Positions 1-8,784 are shown, numbered from the stretch's first letter. The stretch is DNA of 37,511 nucleotides from Lachnospiraceae bacterium (GCA_900771995.1 CAAGQC010000015.1:1-37511); one strand, 5' to 3'. Numbers and translations: made by a program. The notes: generated from the sequence alone by a model not told the origin.

Positions 1-72
<72 letters not shown>

Positions 73-100
73 TTTGTAATATGCAAAAATAAATATTTAT

Positions 101-173
101 GGGATACTAGCTCAGTCGGTAGAGCACTTGACTTTTAATCAAGTTGTCGGGGGTTCGAATCCCCCGTGTCTCA
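101..173 (+). tRNA. tRNA-Lys (UUU)
   Basis: Complete cloverleaf: acceptor GGGATAC pairs with GTGTCTC (with G-U pairs) and the discriminator is A at 173. The anticodon stem CTTGA/TCAAG encloses CTTTTAA, giving anticodon TTT for lysine. The T arm is GGGGGTTCGAATCCCCC. CCA is not encoded. It is the last gene of the tRNA cluster and is followed immediately by a terminator. Confidence 0.97.
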
Positions 174-180
174 TCGTGGA

Positions 181-214
181 AGATCAATATACAAGGTGTA
201 TATTGATCTTTTTT
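181..214 (+). terminator. Rho-independent terminator of the tRNA cluster
   Basis: A perfect 13-bp inverted repeat (181-193 with 197-209, 3-base loop) is followed by a run of T to 214. It begins 7 bases after tRNA-Lys. Confidence 0.93.
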
Positions 215-250
215 AATAATTTTAAAGGGAAGTGACCCTACATCAGACTA

Positions 251-279
251 TTGTCTGCATAGGCATGATATGCTAAAAT
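251..279 (+). promoter_or_regulatory. Predicted sigma-A promoter of azlCD
   Basis: A -35 box TTGTCT (251-256), a 17-base spacer and an extended -10 TGcTAAAAT (271-279) precede azlC. A small dyad, CAGAC-TATT-GTCTG at 244-257, overlaps the -35 box and could be an operator. That role is inference from position only. Confidence 0.55.
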
Positions 280-325
280 AATTCGTCGAGAACGAAAATT
301 TGACGAAAGAGATTTAAAATCGCAA

Positions 326-1024
326 ATGGAAAGTAAAATGAAAGAATTACGCTACGCAATCGTACAGTCCATACCGGTGATGCTGGGGTATCTTTTTCTG
401 GGATTTGCTTTTGGACTGATGTTAAATGACGCAGGATACGGTTTCTGGTGGGCCTTTTTTATCAGTCTGTTTGTCTATGCGGGAAGCATGCAGTTTGTGC
501 TGGTCACACTGCTGACAGCGGGAGCCAGCCTGTGGTATACGCTCATCATGACGTTGTTTGTCAATGGCAGACATATGTTTTACGGGCTGTCTTTTGTAGA
601 GAAATTCAAAAAAACGGGTGCAGCTTACACCTACATGGTCTTTTCCCTTACGGATGAGACATTTTCCTTATTGTGTGATCTGAAGGTTCCGGAGGGGATG
701 CGTGAGGAACGGGTCAGCTTTTACATTTCCATGCTGGATCAGTGCTACTGGATTCTGGGAAGCTGTGTGGGAGCGCTGGCCGGGAGTGTATTGCCCATCA
801 ATACCACAGGAATTGAATTTTCCATGACGGCATTGTTCACGGTTATCGTAGTGAACCAGTGGATGGATACGAAGGAACATACCCCGGCCATCATAGGAGG
901 AATCGTAGGAATTCTGTGTTTACTGGTACTGGGGGCAGACGCATTTTTACTGCCGGCATTGACGATTACGGCGATCATATTATTAGGAGTTAAGAAAAAA
1001 TGTTACATTCCATCGAAATCATAG
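326..1024 (+). CDS. azlC: AzlC-family branched-chain amino acid exporter, large subunit
   Basis: A 232-residue, strongly hydrophobic protein recognised as the AzlC/YgaZ family. The N-terminal third carries the family-like stretch around PVMLGYLFLGFAFG, and further on comes NGRHMFYGLS, a typical AzlC segment. Several membrane helices are visible. AzlC works with the small membrane protein AzlD to export branched-chain amino acids or their analogues across the cytoplasmic membrane. azlD overlaps its 3' end by 25 bases, so the two are translationally linked. The start at 326 has only a weak ribosome-binding site. ATG 338 is preceded by GGAAAG and is a possible alternative, 4 codons shorter. Family assignment is firm; the exact substrate is inferred. 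Confidence 0.92.
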   Translation: MESKMKELRYAIVQSIPVMLGYLFLGFAFGLMLNDAGYGFWWAFFISLFVYAGSMQFVLVTLLTAGASLWYTLIMTLFVNGRHMFYGLSFVEKFKKTGAAYTYMVFSLTDETFSLLCDLKVPEGMREERVSFYISMLDQCYWILGSCVGALAGSVLPINTTGIEFSMTALFTVIVVNQWMDTKEHTPAIIGGIVGILCLLVLGADAFLLPALTITAIILLGVKKKCYIPSKS

Positions 1025-1320
1025 CAGTTGCATCGGTCATTACATTATTCATACGTGCTATCCCGTTTGTGGCATTTGGAGGAAAGCGGGAAGTTCCAGC
1101 GACAGTAACCTATCTGGGAAAAGTATTACCACCGGCGATCATGGTGATCCTTGTTATCTATTGCGTCAAAGGAATCGATTTGTTTACGGGAAGTCACGGG
1201 ATTCCGGAACTGGTATCCATTGCCGTGGTAGCGGGACTTCATGTATGGAAGAAAAATACGTTACTCAGTATAGCGGCAGGGACTGTACTTTATATGGTAT
1301 TAGTGCAAGTAGTATTCTAA
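1000..1320 (+). CDS. azlD: AzlD-family branched-chain amino acid exporter, small subunit
   Basis: A 106-residue hydrophobic protein with three to four membrane segments and the family-typical N-terminal stretch with TLFIRAIPFVAFGG, matching AzlD/YgaH. It is the partner of AzlC in the export complex. The start lies inside the end of azlC (25-base overlap) and is preceded by AGGAG at 985-989. A strong terminator follows immediately, so azlCD is a two-gene operon. AzlD-like proteins normally have about 100-110 residues, so it is full length. Confidence 0.91.
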   Translation: MLHSIEIIAVASVITLFIRAIPFVAFGGKREVPATVTYLGKVLPPAIMVILVIYCVKGIDLFTGSHGIPELVSIAVVAGLHVWKKNTLLSIAAGTVLYMVLVQVVF

Positions 1321-1366
1321 AACAGTGTGAAGAGGCTTTTTTTCAGCCTTTTCACACTGTTTTTTT
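1321..1366 (+). terminator. Terminator of azlCD
   Basis: Inverted repeat 1321-1337 with 1345-1361 (17 positions, one mismatch, 7-base loop), ending in a T run to 1366. It starts directly after the azlD stop codon. Confidence 0.93.
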
Positions 1367-1377
1367 ATGGAATAAAA

Positions 1378-1386
1378 TGCTATAAT
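1378..1386 (+). promoter_or_regulatory. Extended -10 promoter element of the L,D-transpeptidase gene
   Basis: TGcTATAAT at 1378-1386 is a perfect extended -10 box. The -35 region (about 1358-1363) is weak and lies in the tail of the azlCD terminator. The ATG at 1385 sits inside this box, so transcription should start near 1393 and that ATG cannot be used. The next in-frame ATG at 1427 is therefore preferred for the downstream gene. Confidence 0.6.
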
Positions 1387-1426
1387 GAGCGCAGCGAAAT
1401 ATGATGAGGGAGAAACAGAAGATAAC

Positions 1427-2944
1427 ATGGAAACCGAAAAGAAAGAAACGAAAGCGGAAGTCGCAGAAAAGGAAACGACCGTAAAAGAAACAGAAGCAAA
1501 GGAAGAGACAAAACAGAGTACGGAGGAGACCCCAAAGCCGAAGAAAAAAAGTAAAAAAGGGATAGCAATCGTGGCTGCACTGGTTGCGGTGATCCTGTTA
1601 GTCTATGGCGGAGTGGCGATCTATTACCAGTCTCATTTTCTGAACAATACTTTTATCAACAACAGTAATTGCAGTAATCTGACAGCGGCACAGGTGGCAG
1701 CGATCATGGATCAGCAGTCACAGGCCTATAGTCTGCAGATTCTGGGAAGAGACGAGAACGGTGTGCAGGAAGAGATCGGCAACATCACGGCAGCGGAGAT
1801 CGGAATGAACTGGGTGGATACCCAGGGAACGGCCCAGGAACTTCTGGACAGACAGAATGAATTCCTGTGGGTGGAAATGCTGTGGACGACATGGAATCAC
1901 AATGTCATTCACGGCGTGTCTTATGATGAAGACAAATTACGGGAGCAGCTGGCACAGCTGCCGGCGCTGCAGAAGAAAAATATGATCGCGCCGGAAGACG
2001 CATATATCAGTGAGTATTCCGAGAAGACCCAAAGCTACGAGATCGTTCCCGAGACCCAGGGAATGGAACTGAACATGAATCGGGTAGAAGAAGTCGTGTC
2101 TACGGCGATCATGATGGGAGACAATACCGTCGATCTGGAGGCGCAGGACTGCTACGAAAACGCGAAGGTAACCGCAGAGGATGCGGCACTGGTCAAAGCC
2201 TGCGATACCATGAATAAATGGGTCGGTGCGCAGATTACCTATGACTGGAACGGCAATAAGGTAGTAGTAGACGGGGATACCATTCACGAATGGATCCAGA
2301 CGGATGCTAAGAATCCTAAATTGGATGAAGAAGCGATTGCTGGATTTGTAGCGGAACAGGCCAAGGAGTACGATACCTACGGTAAAAAGAGAAAGTTTAC
2401 CACGATTCAGGGAATCGAGCTTACATTACCCGGTGGTGCCTACGGATGGAAGACCGACCGTGAGGAAGAGACCAAAGAGCTGACAGCAGCTATTGAAAAG
2501 GGAGAGACCCTCGACAAAGAGCCGGTATACAGCAGCAAGGGAGCACAGAAGGGAAGCGATGATATCGGCAGCTCTTATGTGGAAATCGACCTGACCAACC
2601 AGCATCTGTATCTGTTCCAGAAGGGAAATATCGTACTGGAGACAGATTTTGTATCCGGTAATATGAGTAAACCCGGCTGCGTGACACCGCCCGGCGTATT
2701 TGGAATTACATATAAGACGAAGAATGCTGTATTACGTGGAGCAGACTACGAGACACCGGTAAATTACTGGATGCCTTTTAACGGGAATGTGGGAATGCAT
2801 GATGCCACCTGGAGAAGCAGCTTTGGCGGTACGATCTATCTGACATCGGGATCGCATGGATGTGTCAATCTGCCGTTGGATATGGCGGCGGCTATTTATG
2901 AGTACATGTCTACCGGATTCCCGATCGTATGTTACTATTATTAA
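1427..2944 (+). CDS. Membrane-anchored L,D-transpeptidase (YkuD domain)
   Basis: A 505-residue protein predicted to cross-link peptidoglycan through 3-3 (L,D) bonds or to attach proteins to the wall. Residues 1-44 are a highly charged Glu/Lys/Thr-rich cytoplasmic segment and 45-67 form one membrane helix. The middle resembles the putative peptidoglycan-binding region (PG_binding_4 type) found in clostridial members. The C-terminal YkuD domain begins near SYVEIDLTNQ and carries the catalytic motif SHGCVNLP, with His477 and Cys479. The start at 1427 is chosen over 1385 because 1385 lies in the -10 box, and GAGGGAG at 1406-1412 offers a somewhat distant ribosome-binding site. Function is firm from the catalytic motif; the exact acceptor is unknown. 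Confidence 0.93.
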   Translation: METEKKETKAEVAEKETTVKETEAKEETKQSTEETPKPKKKSKKGIAIVAALVAVILLVYGGVAIYYQSHFLNNTFINNSNCSNLTAAQVAAIMDQQSQAYSLQILGRDENGVQEEIGNITAAEIGMNWVDTQGTAQELLDRQNEFLWVEMLWTTWNHNVIHGVSYDEDKLREQLAQLPALQKKNMIAPEDAYISEYSEKTQSYEIVPETQGMELNMNRVEEVVSTAIMMGDNTVDLEAQDCYENAKVTAEDAALVKACDTMNKWVGAQITYDWNGNKVVVDGDTIHEWIQTDAKNPKLDEEAIAGFVAEQAKEYDTYGKKRKFTTIQGIELTLPGGAYGWKTDREEETKELTAAIEKGETLDKEPVYSSKGAQKGSDDIGSSYVEIDLTNQHLYLFQKGNIVLETDFVSGNMSKPGCVTPPGVFGITYKTKNAVLRGADYETPVNYWMPFNGNVGMHDATWRSSFGGTIYLTSGSHGCVNLPLDMAAAIYEYMSTGFPIVCYYY

Positions 2945-2984
2945 AGCAGTTGTGAAGAGGGGATATGAGAAGGAAGGCGGTTCA

Positions 2985-3554
2985 ATGAAGCAGCGTTCGG
3001 CGAAAAGAGTGCAGAAGTGGAAAAAGAGATTTGAAAGAGAACGACAATTAAGACAGGAAATCCGGGCGGCAGCACCGGATATTCTGCGTTCCAGGAATTT
3101 CCAATCTACGAGGTCACATGTACAGCATGGAAACATGACGGTCAACGATCATAGTATGAATGTGGCCAAATACAGCATTGCCATCAGTGAGAAGCTGCAT
3201 ATTCCCTGCGAAAAAAGGGATCTGATCCGAGGAGCACTGCTGCATGATTATTTTCTGTATGACTGGCATACATCGGATCAAGTCAGCCCCCACAAGCTGC
3301 ATGGTTTTTACCATCCGGGAAGGGCATTGAACAATGCGCAGAAAGAATATCATCTGACCCCCAGAGAAAAAGATATTATTAAAAAACATATGTGGCCGTT
3401 AACGATCTCCGCCGTTCCCATGTGCAGGGAAGCCTGGATCGTTACCATGGCAGACAAATGGTGTTCCCTTATGGAGACCTTTCATGTACATAAGGGGCAC
3501 GGAGCCCTGATCGAGAAGCTTCGGAAGATGGAAGAAGAGAAGCAGGGAAAATAG
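2985..3554 (+). CDS. HD-domain phosphohydrolase family protein
   Basis: A 189-residue soluble protein. The HD metal-binding signature is visible as His56, His87-Asp88 (GALLHDYFLYDW) and Asp157 (MADKWCS), with His110 and His135 as likely further ligands. HD proteins hydrolyse phosphate esters, often of nucleotides; the substrate here is not evident. The N-terminus (1-30) is rich in Lys/Arg and may be helical. The start at 2985 is preceded by AGGAAGG at 2971-2977. A longer frame from 2856 overlaps the transpeptidase gene and lacks such a site. It lies 40 bases after the transpeptidase gene and may be co-transcribed with it. Confidence 0.85.
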   Translation: MKQRSAKRVQKWKKRFERERQLRQEIRAAAPDILRSRNFQSTRSHVQHGNMTVNDHSMNVAKYSIAISEKLHIPCEKRDLIRGALLHDYFLYDWHTSDQVSPHKLHGFYHPGRALNNAQKEYHLTPREKDIIKKHMWPLTISAVPMCREAWIVTMADKWCSLMETFHVHKGHGALIEKLRKMEEEKQGK

Positions 3555-3590
3555 GAAAAAAAGAAATCCCACAACAGGAGAACAACGGAA

Positions 3591-5030
3591 TTGGGTGAAT
3601 TGTACCGGAGATTAAAAGACTACAGCAGGACGGATTATTACCCTTATCACATGCCGGGGCATAAGCGGCAGCTCTGCGGGGAATTACCGCAGGAGATCAT
3701 GGAGATCGACATCACGGAGATCGATGGATTCGATAATCTGCATGCACCGGAGGAGATTTTTCGGAGATTGCAGGACGAGGCAGCCCGGATGTACGGTGCC
3801 GATGAGAGCTTTTACCTGGTCAACGGCAGCACCTGCGGAATTCTGGCGGCCATTAGTGCGGCGGTTCCGAAGGGCGGACGGATCCTTATGACCAGAGGAG
3901 CCCATAAGTCCGCATACCATGCCGCGTATCTGAGAAATTTAACAGTTTCTTATCTGTATCCGGAGATGATGGAGGAGTATGATATTTATGATGCGGTAAC
4001 TCCGGAGCAGATCGCAGAGGCCCTCAGGCAGGGACCTGTTCCGGATGCAGTATTTTTGGTGTCCCCCACCTATGAAGGCAGAATTGCGGACATAGAGACG
4101 ATTGCAAAGCTGGTACACAGCAAGGGGATTCCTCTGATCGTAGACGAAGCCCATGGTGCCCATCTGGGCCTGGCGGAAGGATTTGCCAGGAACAGCTGTC
4201 AGTGTGGTGCGGATCTGGTGATCCACAGTGTCCACAAGACCTTACCGGCCCTGACACAGAGCGCTTTGCTTCATGTAAACGGTAACCGGATCGACAGAGA
4301 ACGTCTGCGTAGATTTTTGCATATTTATCAGTCCAGCAGTCCATCCTATGTATTAATGGCAGGAATTGACAATGCGCTGCAACAGGTGCGGGAACGGGGA
4401 GATTATCTCTTTGACCGGCTGCAGGTGAATTATCTGAGAATGCTGACTGAACTGTCAGAATGTAAGAATCTACGTTTCTTGCCGCTGGATGCGAGACAGG
4501 ATATCGGAAAACTTGTGATATTATCTCCCAAGGCAGGTTTGTCAGGACAACAGATTTATGATATTCTATTGAAGAAGTATCATCTGCAGCTGGAAATGGC
4601 AGCTGCGGATCACTGTCTTGCGATGTTTACCATAGGAGACAGCGACGAGGCGTACACAAGAATGACGGAGGCCCTGTCAGCCATCGACCGCGATATTACC
4701 GCGGGAAAATGGCAGGGACAAGCGGAAGCGAAGCACAGAGATTCCGGAGAAGATTCTCTTTATCACAGGCAGCCCAGAGTCTGTCTGTCACTTGCAGATG
4801 CCTGGGATGCGGAAAAGGAAGTGATTCCGCTGGCACAGGCGGCAGGAAGGATCGCCGGAGATTTTGTGAATCTGTATCCCCCCGGAATTCCTGTTCTGGT
4901 ACCGGGAGAGCAGGTGGAAGAGATCCATTGCAGGAAGCTCGCGGAGTATTCCGCCAAAGGGTTGAATGTACAGGGAGTCACCGGAACAGACGAATATCGC
5001 ATTACTGTAGTAAAAAATCAAAAAATATAG
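3591..5030 (+). CDS. Orn/Lys/Arg decarboxylase-family PLP enzyme (YaaO-like)
   Basis: A 479-residue fold-type I PLP enzyme of the Orn/Lys/Arg decarboxylase group, similar to Bacillus YaaO. Visible are the N-terminal MPGHKR motif, the cofactor-binding DEAHGAH (Asp185) and the Schiff-base lysine Lys216 in SVHKTLPALTQ. It should decarboxylate a basic amino acid to a polyamine precursor; substrate specificity cannot be read from sequence. The start codon is TTG, preceded by CAGGAG at 3575-3580. It lacks the N-terminal wing domain of the large inducible enterobacterial enzymes, as usual for this short subfamily. Upstream placement to yaaR-holB-ricT genes matches Bacillus yaaO. Confidence 0.88.
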   Translation: MGELYRRLKDYSRTDYYPYHMPGHKRQLCGELPQEIMEIDITEIDGFDNLHAPEEIFRRLQDEAARMYGADESFYLVNGSTCGILAAISAAVPKGGRILMTRGAHKSAYHAAYLRNLTVSYLYPEMMEEYDIYDAVTPEQIAEALRQGPVPDAVFLVSPTYEGRIADIETIAKLVHSKGIPLIVDEAHGAHLGLAEGFARNSCQCGADLVIHSVHKTLPALTQSALLHVNGNRIDRERLRRFLHIYQSSSPSYVLMAGIDNALQQVRERGDYLFDRLQVNYLRMLTELSECKNLRFLPLDARQDIGKLVILSPKAGLSGQQIYDILLKKYHLQLEMAAADHCLAMFTIGDSDEAYTRMTEALSAIDRDITAGKWQGQAEAKHRDSGEDSLYHRQPRVCLSLADAWDAEKEVIPLAQAAGRIAGDFVNLYPPGIPVLVPGEQVEEIHCRKLAEYSAKGLNVQGVTGTDEYRITVVKNQKI

Positions 5031-5052
5031 CAGCAGAAAGGATTTAGCCTGT

Positions 5053-6474
5053 ATGAGAAAAACCAAAATTATTTGCACCATCGGTCCGGCCAGTGAGAGT
5101 GAGGAAAAATTAAAAGAGTTAATGCTTGCGGGTATGAACGTGGCACGTTTTAACTTTTCCCATGGAAGTCACAAGGAGCAGCTGGTAAAATACAACAGAG
5201 TATTGAAAGTGCGCAAGGAACTGGGACTTCCGGTAGCAACTCTGTTAGATACCAAGGGACCGGAGATTCGTCTGCGTGATTTTGAAGGCGGTAAGGTAGA
5301 GCTGGTAGCCGGACAGCAGTTCGTCCTGACCACGGAAGAGATCATGGGAACCGCAGAGAAAGCGACTATTTCCTATAAAAATCTGAAAAATGACATTAAT
5401 GTGGGCACAACGATTCTGATTGATGACGGTCTGATCGAGATGACCGTAGAAGAGATCAAAGGTGAAGATATTGTATGCAGAGTCGTAAACGGCGGCTTTG
5501 TATCGAACCATAAAGGTGTTAACGTACCGGGGGCGATTCTGTCCATGCCTTACATCAGTGAGGTGGATCTGGCAGATATTGTTTTCGGTGTGGAGCACGG
5601 ATTTGATTTCATTGCAGCTTCCTTTGTCAGAACCAAAGAAGACATTCAGGAAGTGCGCAAGATCGTAGAGGACAGAGGCAGCAAGATCAAGATCATCGCC
5701 AAGATCGAGAACATGCAGGGAATCCAGAATCTGGAAGAGATCATTACCGTAGCAGACGGTATCATGGTAGCCCGCGGCGATATGGGTGTAGAGATCCCTC
5801 TGGAGGAAGTACCTATTCTGCAGAAGAAGATGATCAAGATGGCGGTAGCACAGGGTAAGCATGTTATTACCGCAACCCAGATGCTGGAATCCATGATCAA
5901 GAATCCCCGTCCTACCAGAGCGGAGGCAACGGATATTGCCAATGCGATCTATGACGGAACCACAGCTATCATGCTGTCGGGCGAGAGCGCAGCCGGTCTG
6001 TACCCGGTAGAGGCTGTTAAGACTATGTCCCGCATTGCGGAGAGAGCAGAGCAGGATATTGATTACCGCGGCAGAATGCAGAGAGCCAAGGAAGACAGAC
6101 AGGCGACACCTGATATCACCACGGCAATCTCTTACGCAACCTGCAGTGTAGCATCTGATCTGAAGGCAGCAGCCATCATCACGGTTACCATGTCCGGATT
6201 TACCGCGAACATGATCGCGCGTTATAAGCCCGGATGCCAGATCATCGGCTGTACGCTGGATGAGAAAGTGTACCGTCAGTTAAACCTTCTGTGGGGAGTA
6301 AATCCCGTCATGATCCAGAAGGAGCAGACCACGGACGCCCTGTTTGAGGAAGCAGTCTTCAAGGCAAAGCAGGCCGGTCTGGTAAAAACCGGTGACACGG
6401 TTGTCATTACCGCAGGCGTACCTCTGGGCGTGGTAGGTAAGACCGATATGATCCACGTAGTGGAAGTAGAATAA
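5053..6474 (+). CDS. pyk: Pyruvate kinase
   Basis: A 473-residue pyruvate kinase, which makes ATP and pyruvate from phosphoenolpyruvate in glycolysis. Conserved stretches include ARFNFSHG, the LLDTKGPEIR loop, the catalytic-lysine region IIAKIEN and MVARGDMGVEIP, followed by ITATQMLESM. The Glu at position 71 in TKGPEIR corresponds to the residue associated with potassium-dependent pyruvate kinases. The length matches enzymes without the extra C-terminal PEP-utiliser-like domain seen in some Bacillus and Clostridia. Ribosome-binding sequence AGAAAGGA lies about 10 bases upstream of ATG 5053. It sits between the YaaO-like gene and the kinase gene, only 22 bases after the former, probably in one transcript. 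Confidence 0.97.
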   Translation: MRKTKIICTIGPASESEEKLKELMLAGMNVARFNFSHGSHKEQLVKYNRVLKVRKELGLPVATLLDTKGPEIRLRDFEGGKVELVAGQQFVLTTEEIMGTAEKATISYKNLKNDINVGTTILIDDGLIEMTVEEIKGEDIVCRVVNGGFVSNHKGVNVPGAILSMPYISEVDLADIVFGVEHGFDFIAASFVRTKEDIQEVRKIVEDRGSKIKIIAKIENMQGIQNLEEIITVADGIMVARGDMGVEIPLEEVPILQKKMIKMAVAQGKHVITATQMLESMIKNPRPTRAEATDIANAIYDGTTAIMLSGESAAGLYPVEAVKTMSRIAERAEQDIDYRGRMQRAKEDRQATPDITTAISYATCSVASDLKAAAIITVTMSGFTANMIARYKPGCQIIGCTLDEKVYRQLNLLWGVNPVMIQKEQTTDALFEEAVFKAKQAGLVKTGDTVVITAGVPLGVVGKTDMIHVVEVE

Positions 6475-6531
6475 AACGTACTGTGTGGCAGGAAAACGGC
6501 CGGACAGAAGCGGGAAAACGAGAACATAGAT

Positions 6532-7122
6532 ATGGGAAAAATCGTATATCTCATGGGGAAAAGTTCCTCAGGGAAAGATACTGTTTTTAAAGAACTGATG
6601 AAAGAGGGCACGATGGATCTTCGGACCATCGTGCCTTATACGACAAGACCGATCCGGGCCGGGGAAGAGAACGGTGTGGAATATTTTTTCACCGATGAAG
6701 CCGTTTTCCAGACATTGAAGGAACAGGGTAAGGTCATCGAGGACAGAGCCTATAATACGGTCTACGGCATCTGGAGGTATTTTACCGTGGATGACGGGCA
6801 GATCGATCTGACTACGCAGAATTATCTCATGATCGGAACATTGGAAGCTTATGAGAAAATGATTGCTTATTTCGGCACAGAGGCTATTTTACCGGTTTAT
6901 ATCGAACTGGATGACGGTGTGCGCTTACAGCGGGCACTGGACAGAGAACTGCGGCAGGAGAAGCCGAAGTATGAAGAGATGTGCCGCAGATTCCTTGCGG
7001 ACAGCGCAGATTTCTCCGAGGAGAAGCTGGTGGCAGCAGGGATCCGGGACAGATTCGAGAATACAGATCTGACGAAATGTCTGAAAGATATTACAAAGTA
7101 CTTAAAAGAAGCCGGAATATAG
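6532..7122 (+). CDS. Guanylate kinase-like P-loop kinase
   Basis: A 196-residue P-loop protein of the guanylate kinase family. The ATP-binding loop is GKSSSGKD (residues 9-16), followed by PYTTRPIRAGEENGVEYFF, which matches the GMP-binding arginine/glutamate region of guanylate kinases. The next motif reads VYGIWRYF where true Gmk enzymes usually have a YYGT-type sequence, so phosphorylation of GMP is likely but not certain. It takes the place that thymidylate kinase (tmk) holds in the Bacillus yaaO-tmk-yaaQ-yaaR-holB cluster. A housekeeping gmk probably exists elsewhere. It starts 57 bases after pyk. Confidence 0.82.
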   Translation: MGKIVYLMGKSSSGKDTVFKELMKEGTMDLRTIVPYTTRPIRAGEENGVEYFFTDEAVFQTLKEQGKVIEDRAYNTVYGIWRYFTVDDGQIDLTTQNYLMIGTLEAYEKMIAYFGTEAILPVYIELDDGVRLQRALDRELRQEKPKYEEMCRRFLADSADFSEEKLVAAGIRDRFENTDLTKCLKDITKYLKEAGI

Positions 7123-7191
7123 CCGAAATATTGATAACAGGGAAGAAAAATGCCGGTTTTCTGCCGGGAAAGAAAGGAAAAAAGTGGGCGT

Positions 7192-7632
7192 ATGAAAATG
7201 AGAGTAAACCAGATACAGCAGCCGGCTCCTGTGGAGCAGGTACAGAATACCGCGCCCACGGACGGCAGCTTTAAATTCATGCTGGCGAGCCATGTGGAGG
7301 AAGCAGAGCTTCAGGAGAGACTGACGAACCTGATGGCGGAGATCACCACAGAGGGCGAAAAGCTGGCCAAGCGCCGGGATGTGAAGGACATGCGCCACTA
7401 CCGCGGACTGGTCAAGGAATTCCTCAATGAAGTGGTGACCAGATCCCATTCCTTTTCCAGAGAGAATTTCCTGGACCGGAGAGGACGACACCGTGTGTAC
7501 GGCATTATCCGGCTGGTGGATGAGAACCTGGATCAGCTGGCCCAGGAACTGATGAAGGATGAAAAAGACAATCTGGCGATCCTGAATAAGATCGGAGAGA
7601 TCAGAGGACTTCTACTGGATATTTTTACATAA
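7192..7632 (+). CDS. yaaR: YaaR-family protein (DUF327)
   Basis: A small soluble protein of about 146 residues from the preferred ATG 7192 (ATG 7198 is also possible). It matches the YaaR/DUF327 family: an N-terminal MKMRVNQIQ-like start, a helical body with ELQERLTNLMAEI, and the segment RDMRHYRGLVKEFL-type followed by a region with SREN and YGIIRLVDENLDQLA. Function is unknown. The gene is conserved next to holB in Firmicutes. A longer frame from ATG 7150 has AGGGAAG only 4 bases upstream and would add 14 unusual residues; AGAAAGGA at 7171-7178 is nearer to the chosen start. Confidence 0.85.
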   Translation: MKMRVNQIQQPAPVEQVQNTAPTDGSFKFMLASHVEEAELQERLTNLMAEITTEGEKLAKRRDVKDMRHYRGLVKEFLNEVVTRSHSFSRENFLDRRGRHRVYGIIRLVDENLDQLAQELMKDEKDNLAILNKIGEIRGLLLDIFT

Positions 7633-7727
7633 ATAAAAATGCAGGAAACGCTTGCGCAATACGGAAGAAGGCAGTACGATAAAGTCAGAATCAGGAAAAC
7701 GATAAGATACGGACAGGGGGAATACTA

Positions 7728-8720
7728 TTGGCAACATTTCATGACATCATCGGCCAGGAACAGATCAAAGAGCATTTACAGAACGCCATTTCGGCGAAAA
7801 AGATTTCCCATGCATATATTATTAACGGCGAAAAATCTTCCGGCAAGGAATTTATTGCCAGAGTATTCGCCATGACATTACAGTGTGAAAAAGGCGGCAC
7901 GGAGCCCTGTCAGGAATGTCATTCCTGTAAGCAGGCGTTGTCGGACAATCAGCCGGATATTATCTATGTCAGCCACGAGAAGCCGAATACCATCAGTGTA
8001 GACGATATTCGTGCGCAGATCAACAATGATATCGCCATCAAGCCTTACAGCAGTCCGTATAAGATCTATATTATGAACGAGGCGGAGAAGATGACGCCCC
8101 AGGCACAGAATGCGATTCTGAAAACGTTGGAAGAGCCGCCCGAATACGCGGTGATCATGCTGCTAACCTCCAATGTGAACACTTTGCTGCCGACGATCCT
8201 CAGCCGTTGCGTGGTACTGAACATGAAGCCGGTAGCGGATGATCTGGTGAGAAACTATCTGATGCAGCAGCTGCACGTACCGGACTATAAGGCAGAGGTC
8301 TGTGTGGCATTTGCCCGCGGCAATATCGGTAAGGCCAAATCTCTGGCTTCCAGTGAGGATTTCGACAATATCAAGAATGAAGCCTTGTCCTTATTAAAAT
8401 ATATTCAAGACATGGATCTGAATGAGATCACCGTAGCCATCAAAAAGATCACGGAATACAAGCTGCAGATCAATGATTACCTGGATCTGATCGCAATCTG
8501 GTATCGGGATGTGCTCCTGTTCAAGGCTACCAGTGATGTGAACCATCTGGTTTTCCGGGAAGAGATCAGTGCCATCCGCCGCGTGGCCCAGCGTAGCAGC
8601 TATGAAGGAATCGAGGAAGTCATTGAAGCTCTGGATAAGGCCAAGCGGCGTCTGGATGCCAATGTAAACTTTGATCTGACCATGGAATTGTTGATGTTGG
8701 AGATCAAGGAGAACGGCTAA
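7728..8720 (+). CDS. holB: DNA polymerase III delta-prime subunit
   Basis: A 330-residue clamp-loader subunit that, with DnaX and HolA, loads the beta clamp on DNA. The RuvB-like AAA fold begins with FHDIIGQEQIKEHL and SHAYIINGEKSSGKE. The degenerate P-loop ends GK-Glu rather than GK-Ser/Thr, fitting a subunit that does not hydrolyse ATP. A zinc module is formed by Cys53, Cys61, Cys64 and Cys67. NAILKTLEEPPEY and the LSRC motif are clear. The start is TTG at 7728, preceded by AGGGGG at 7715-7720, spacing 7. A terminator follows, so the normal linkage to ricT is broken here. Confidence 0.94.
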   Translation: MATFHDIIGQEQIKEHLQNAISAKKISHAYIINGEKSSGKEFIARVFAMTLQCEKGGTEPCQECHSCKQALSDNQPDIIYVSHEKPNTISVDDIRAQINNDIAIKPYSSPYKIYIMNEAEKMTPQAQNAILKTLEEPPEYAVIMLLTSNVNTLLPTILSRCVVLNMKPVADDLVRNYLMQQLHVPDYKAEVCVAFARGNIGKAKSLASSEDFDNIKNEALSLLKYIQDMDLNEITVAIKKITEYKLQINDYLDLIAIWYRDVLLFKATSDVNHLVFREEISAIRRVAQRSSYEGIEEVIEALDKAKRRLDANVNFDLTMELLMLEIKENG

Positions 8721-8747
8721 TATAAAAACAGAAACAGAAAAAGCGTG

Positions 8748-8784
8748 AAAGAGAGAGTAAAATAAAAGATACTCTCTCTTTTTT
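8748..8784 (+). terminator. Terminator after holB
   Basis: AAAGAGAGAGTA (8748-8759) pairs with TACTCTCTCTTT (8770-8781) around a 10-base A-rich loop, and the T run continues to 8784. It closes the yaaO-to-holB cluster. Confidence 0.88.

Noticed and set aside
244..257. Riboswitch in front of azlC
   Set aside because: Only a 5-bp dyad overlapping the -35 box; no leader structure or terminator resembling a known riboswitch.
2856..2984. Longer start of the HD-domain protein
   Set aside because: Overlaps the catalytic end of the L,D-transpeptidase gene; ATG 2985 has a good AGGAAGG site.
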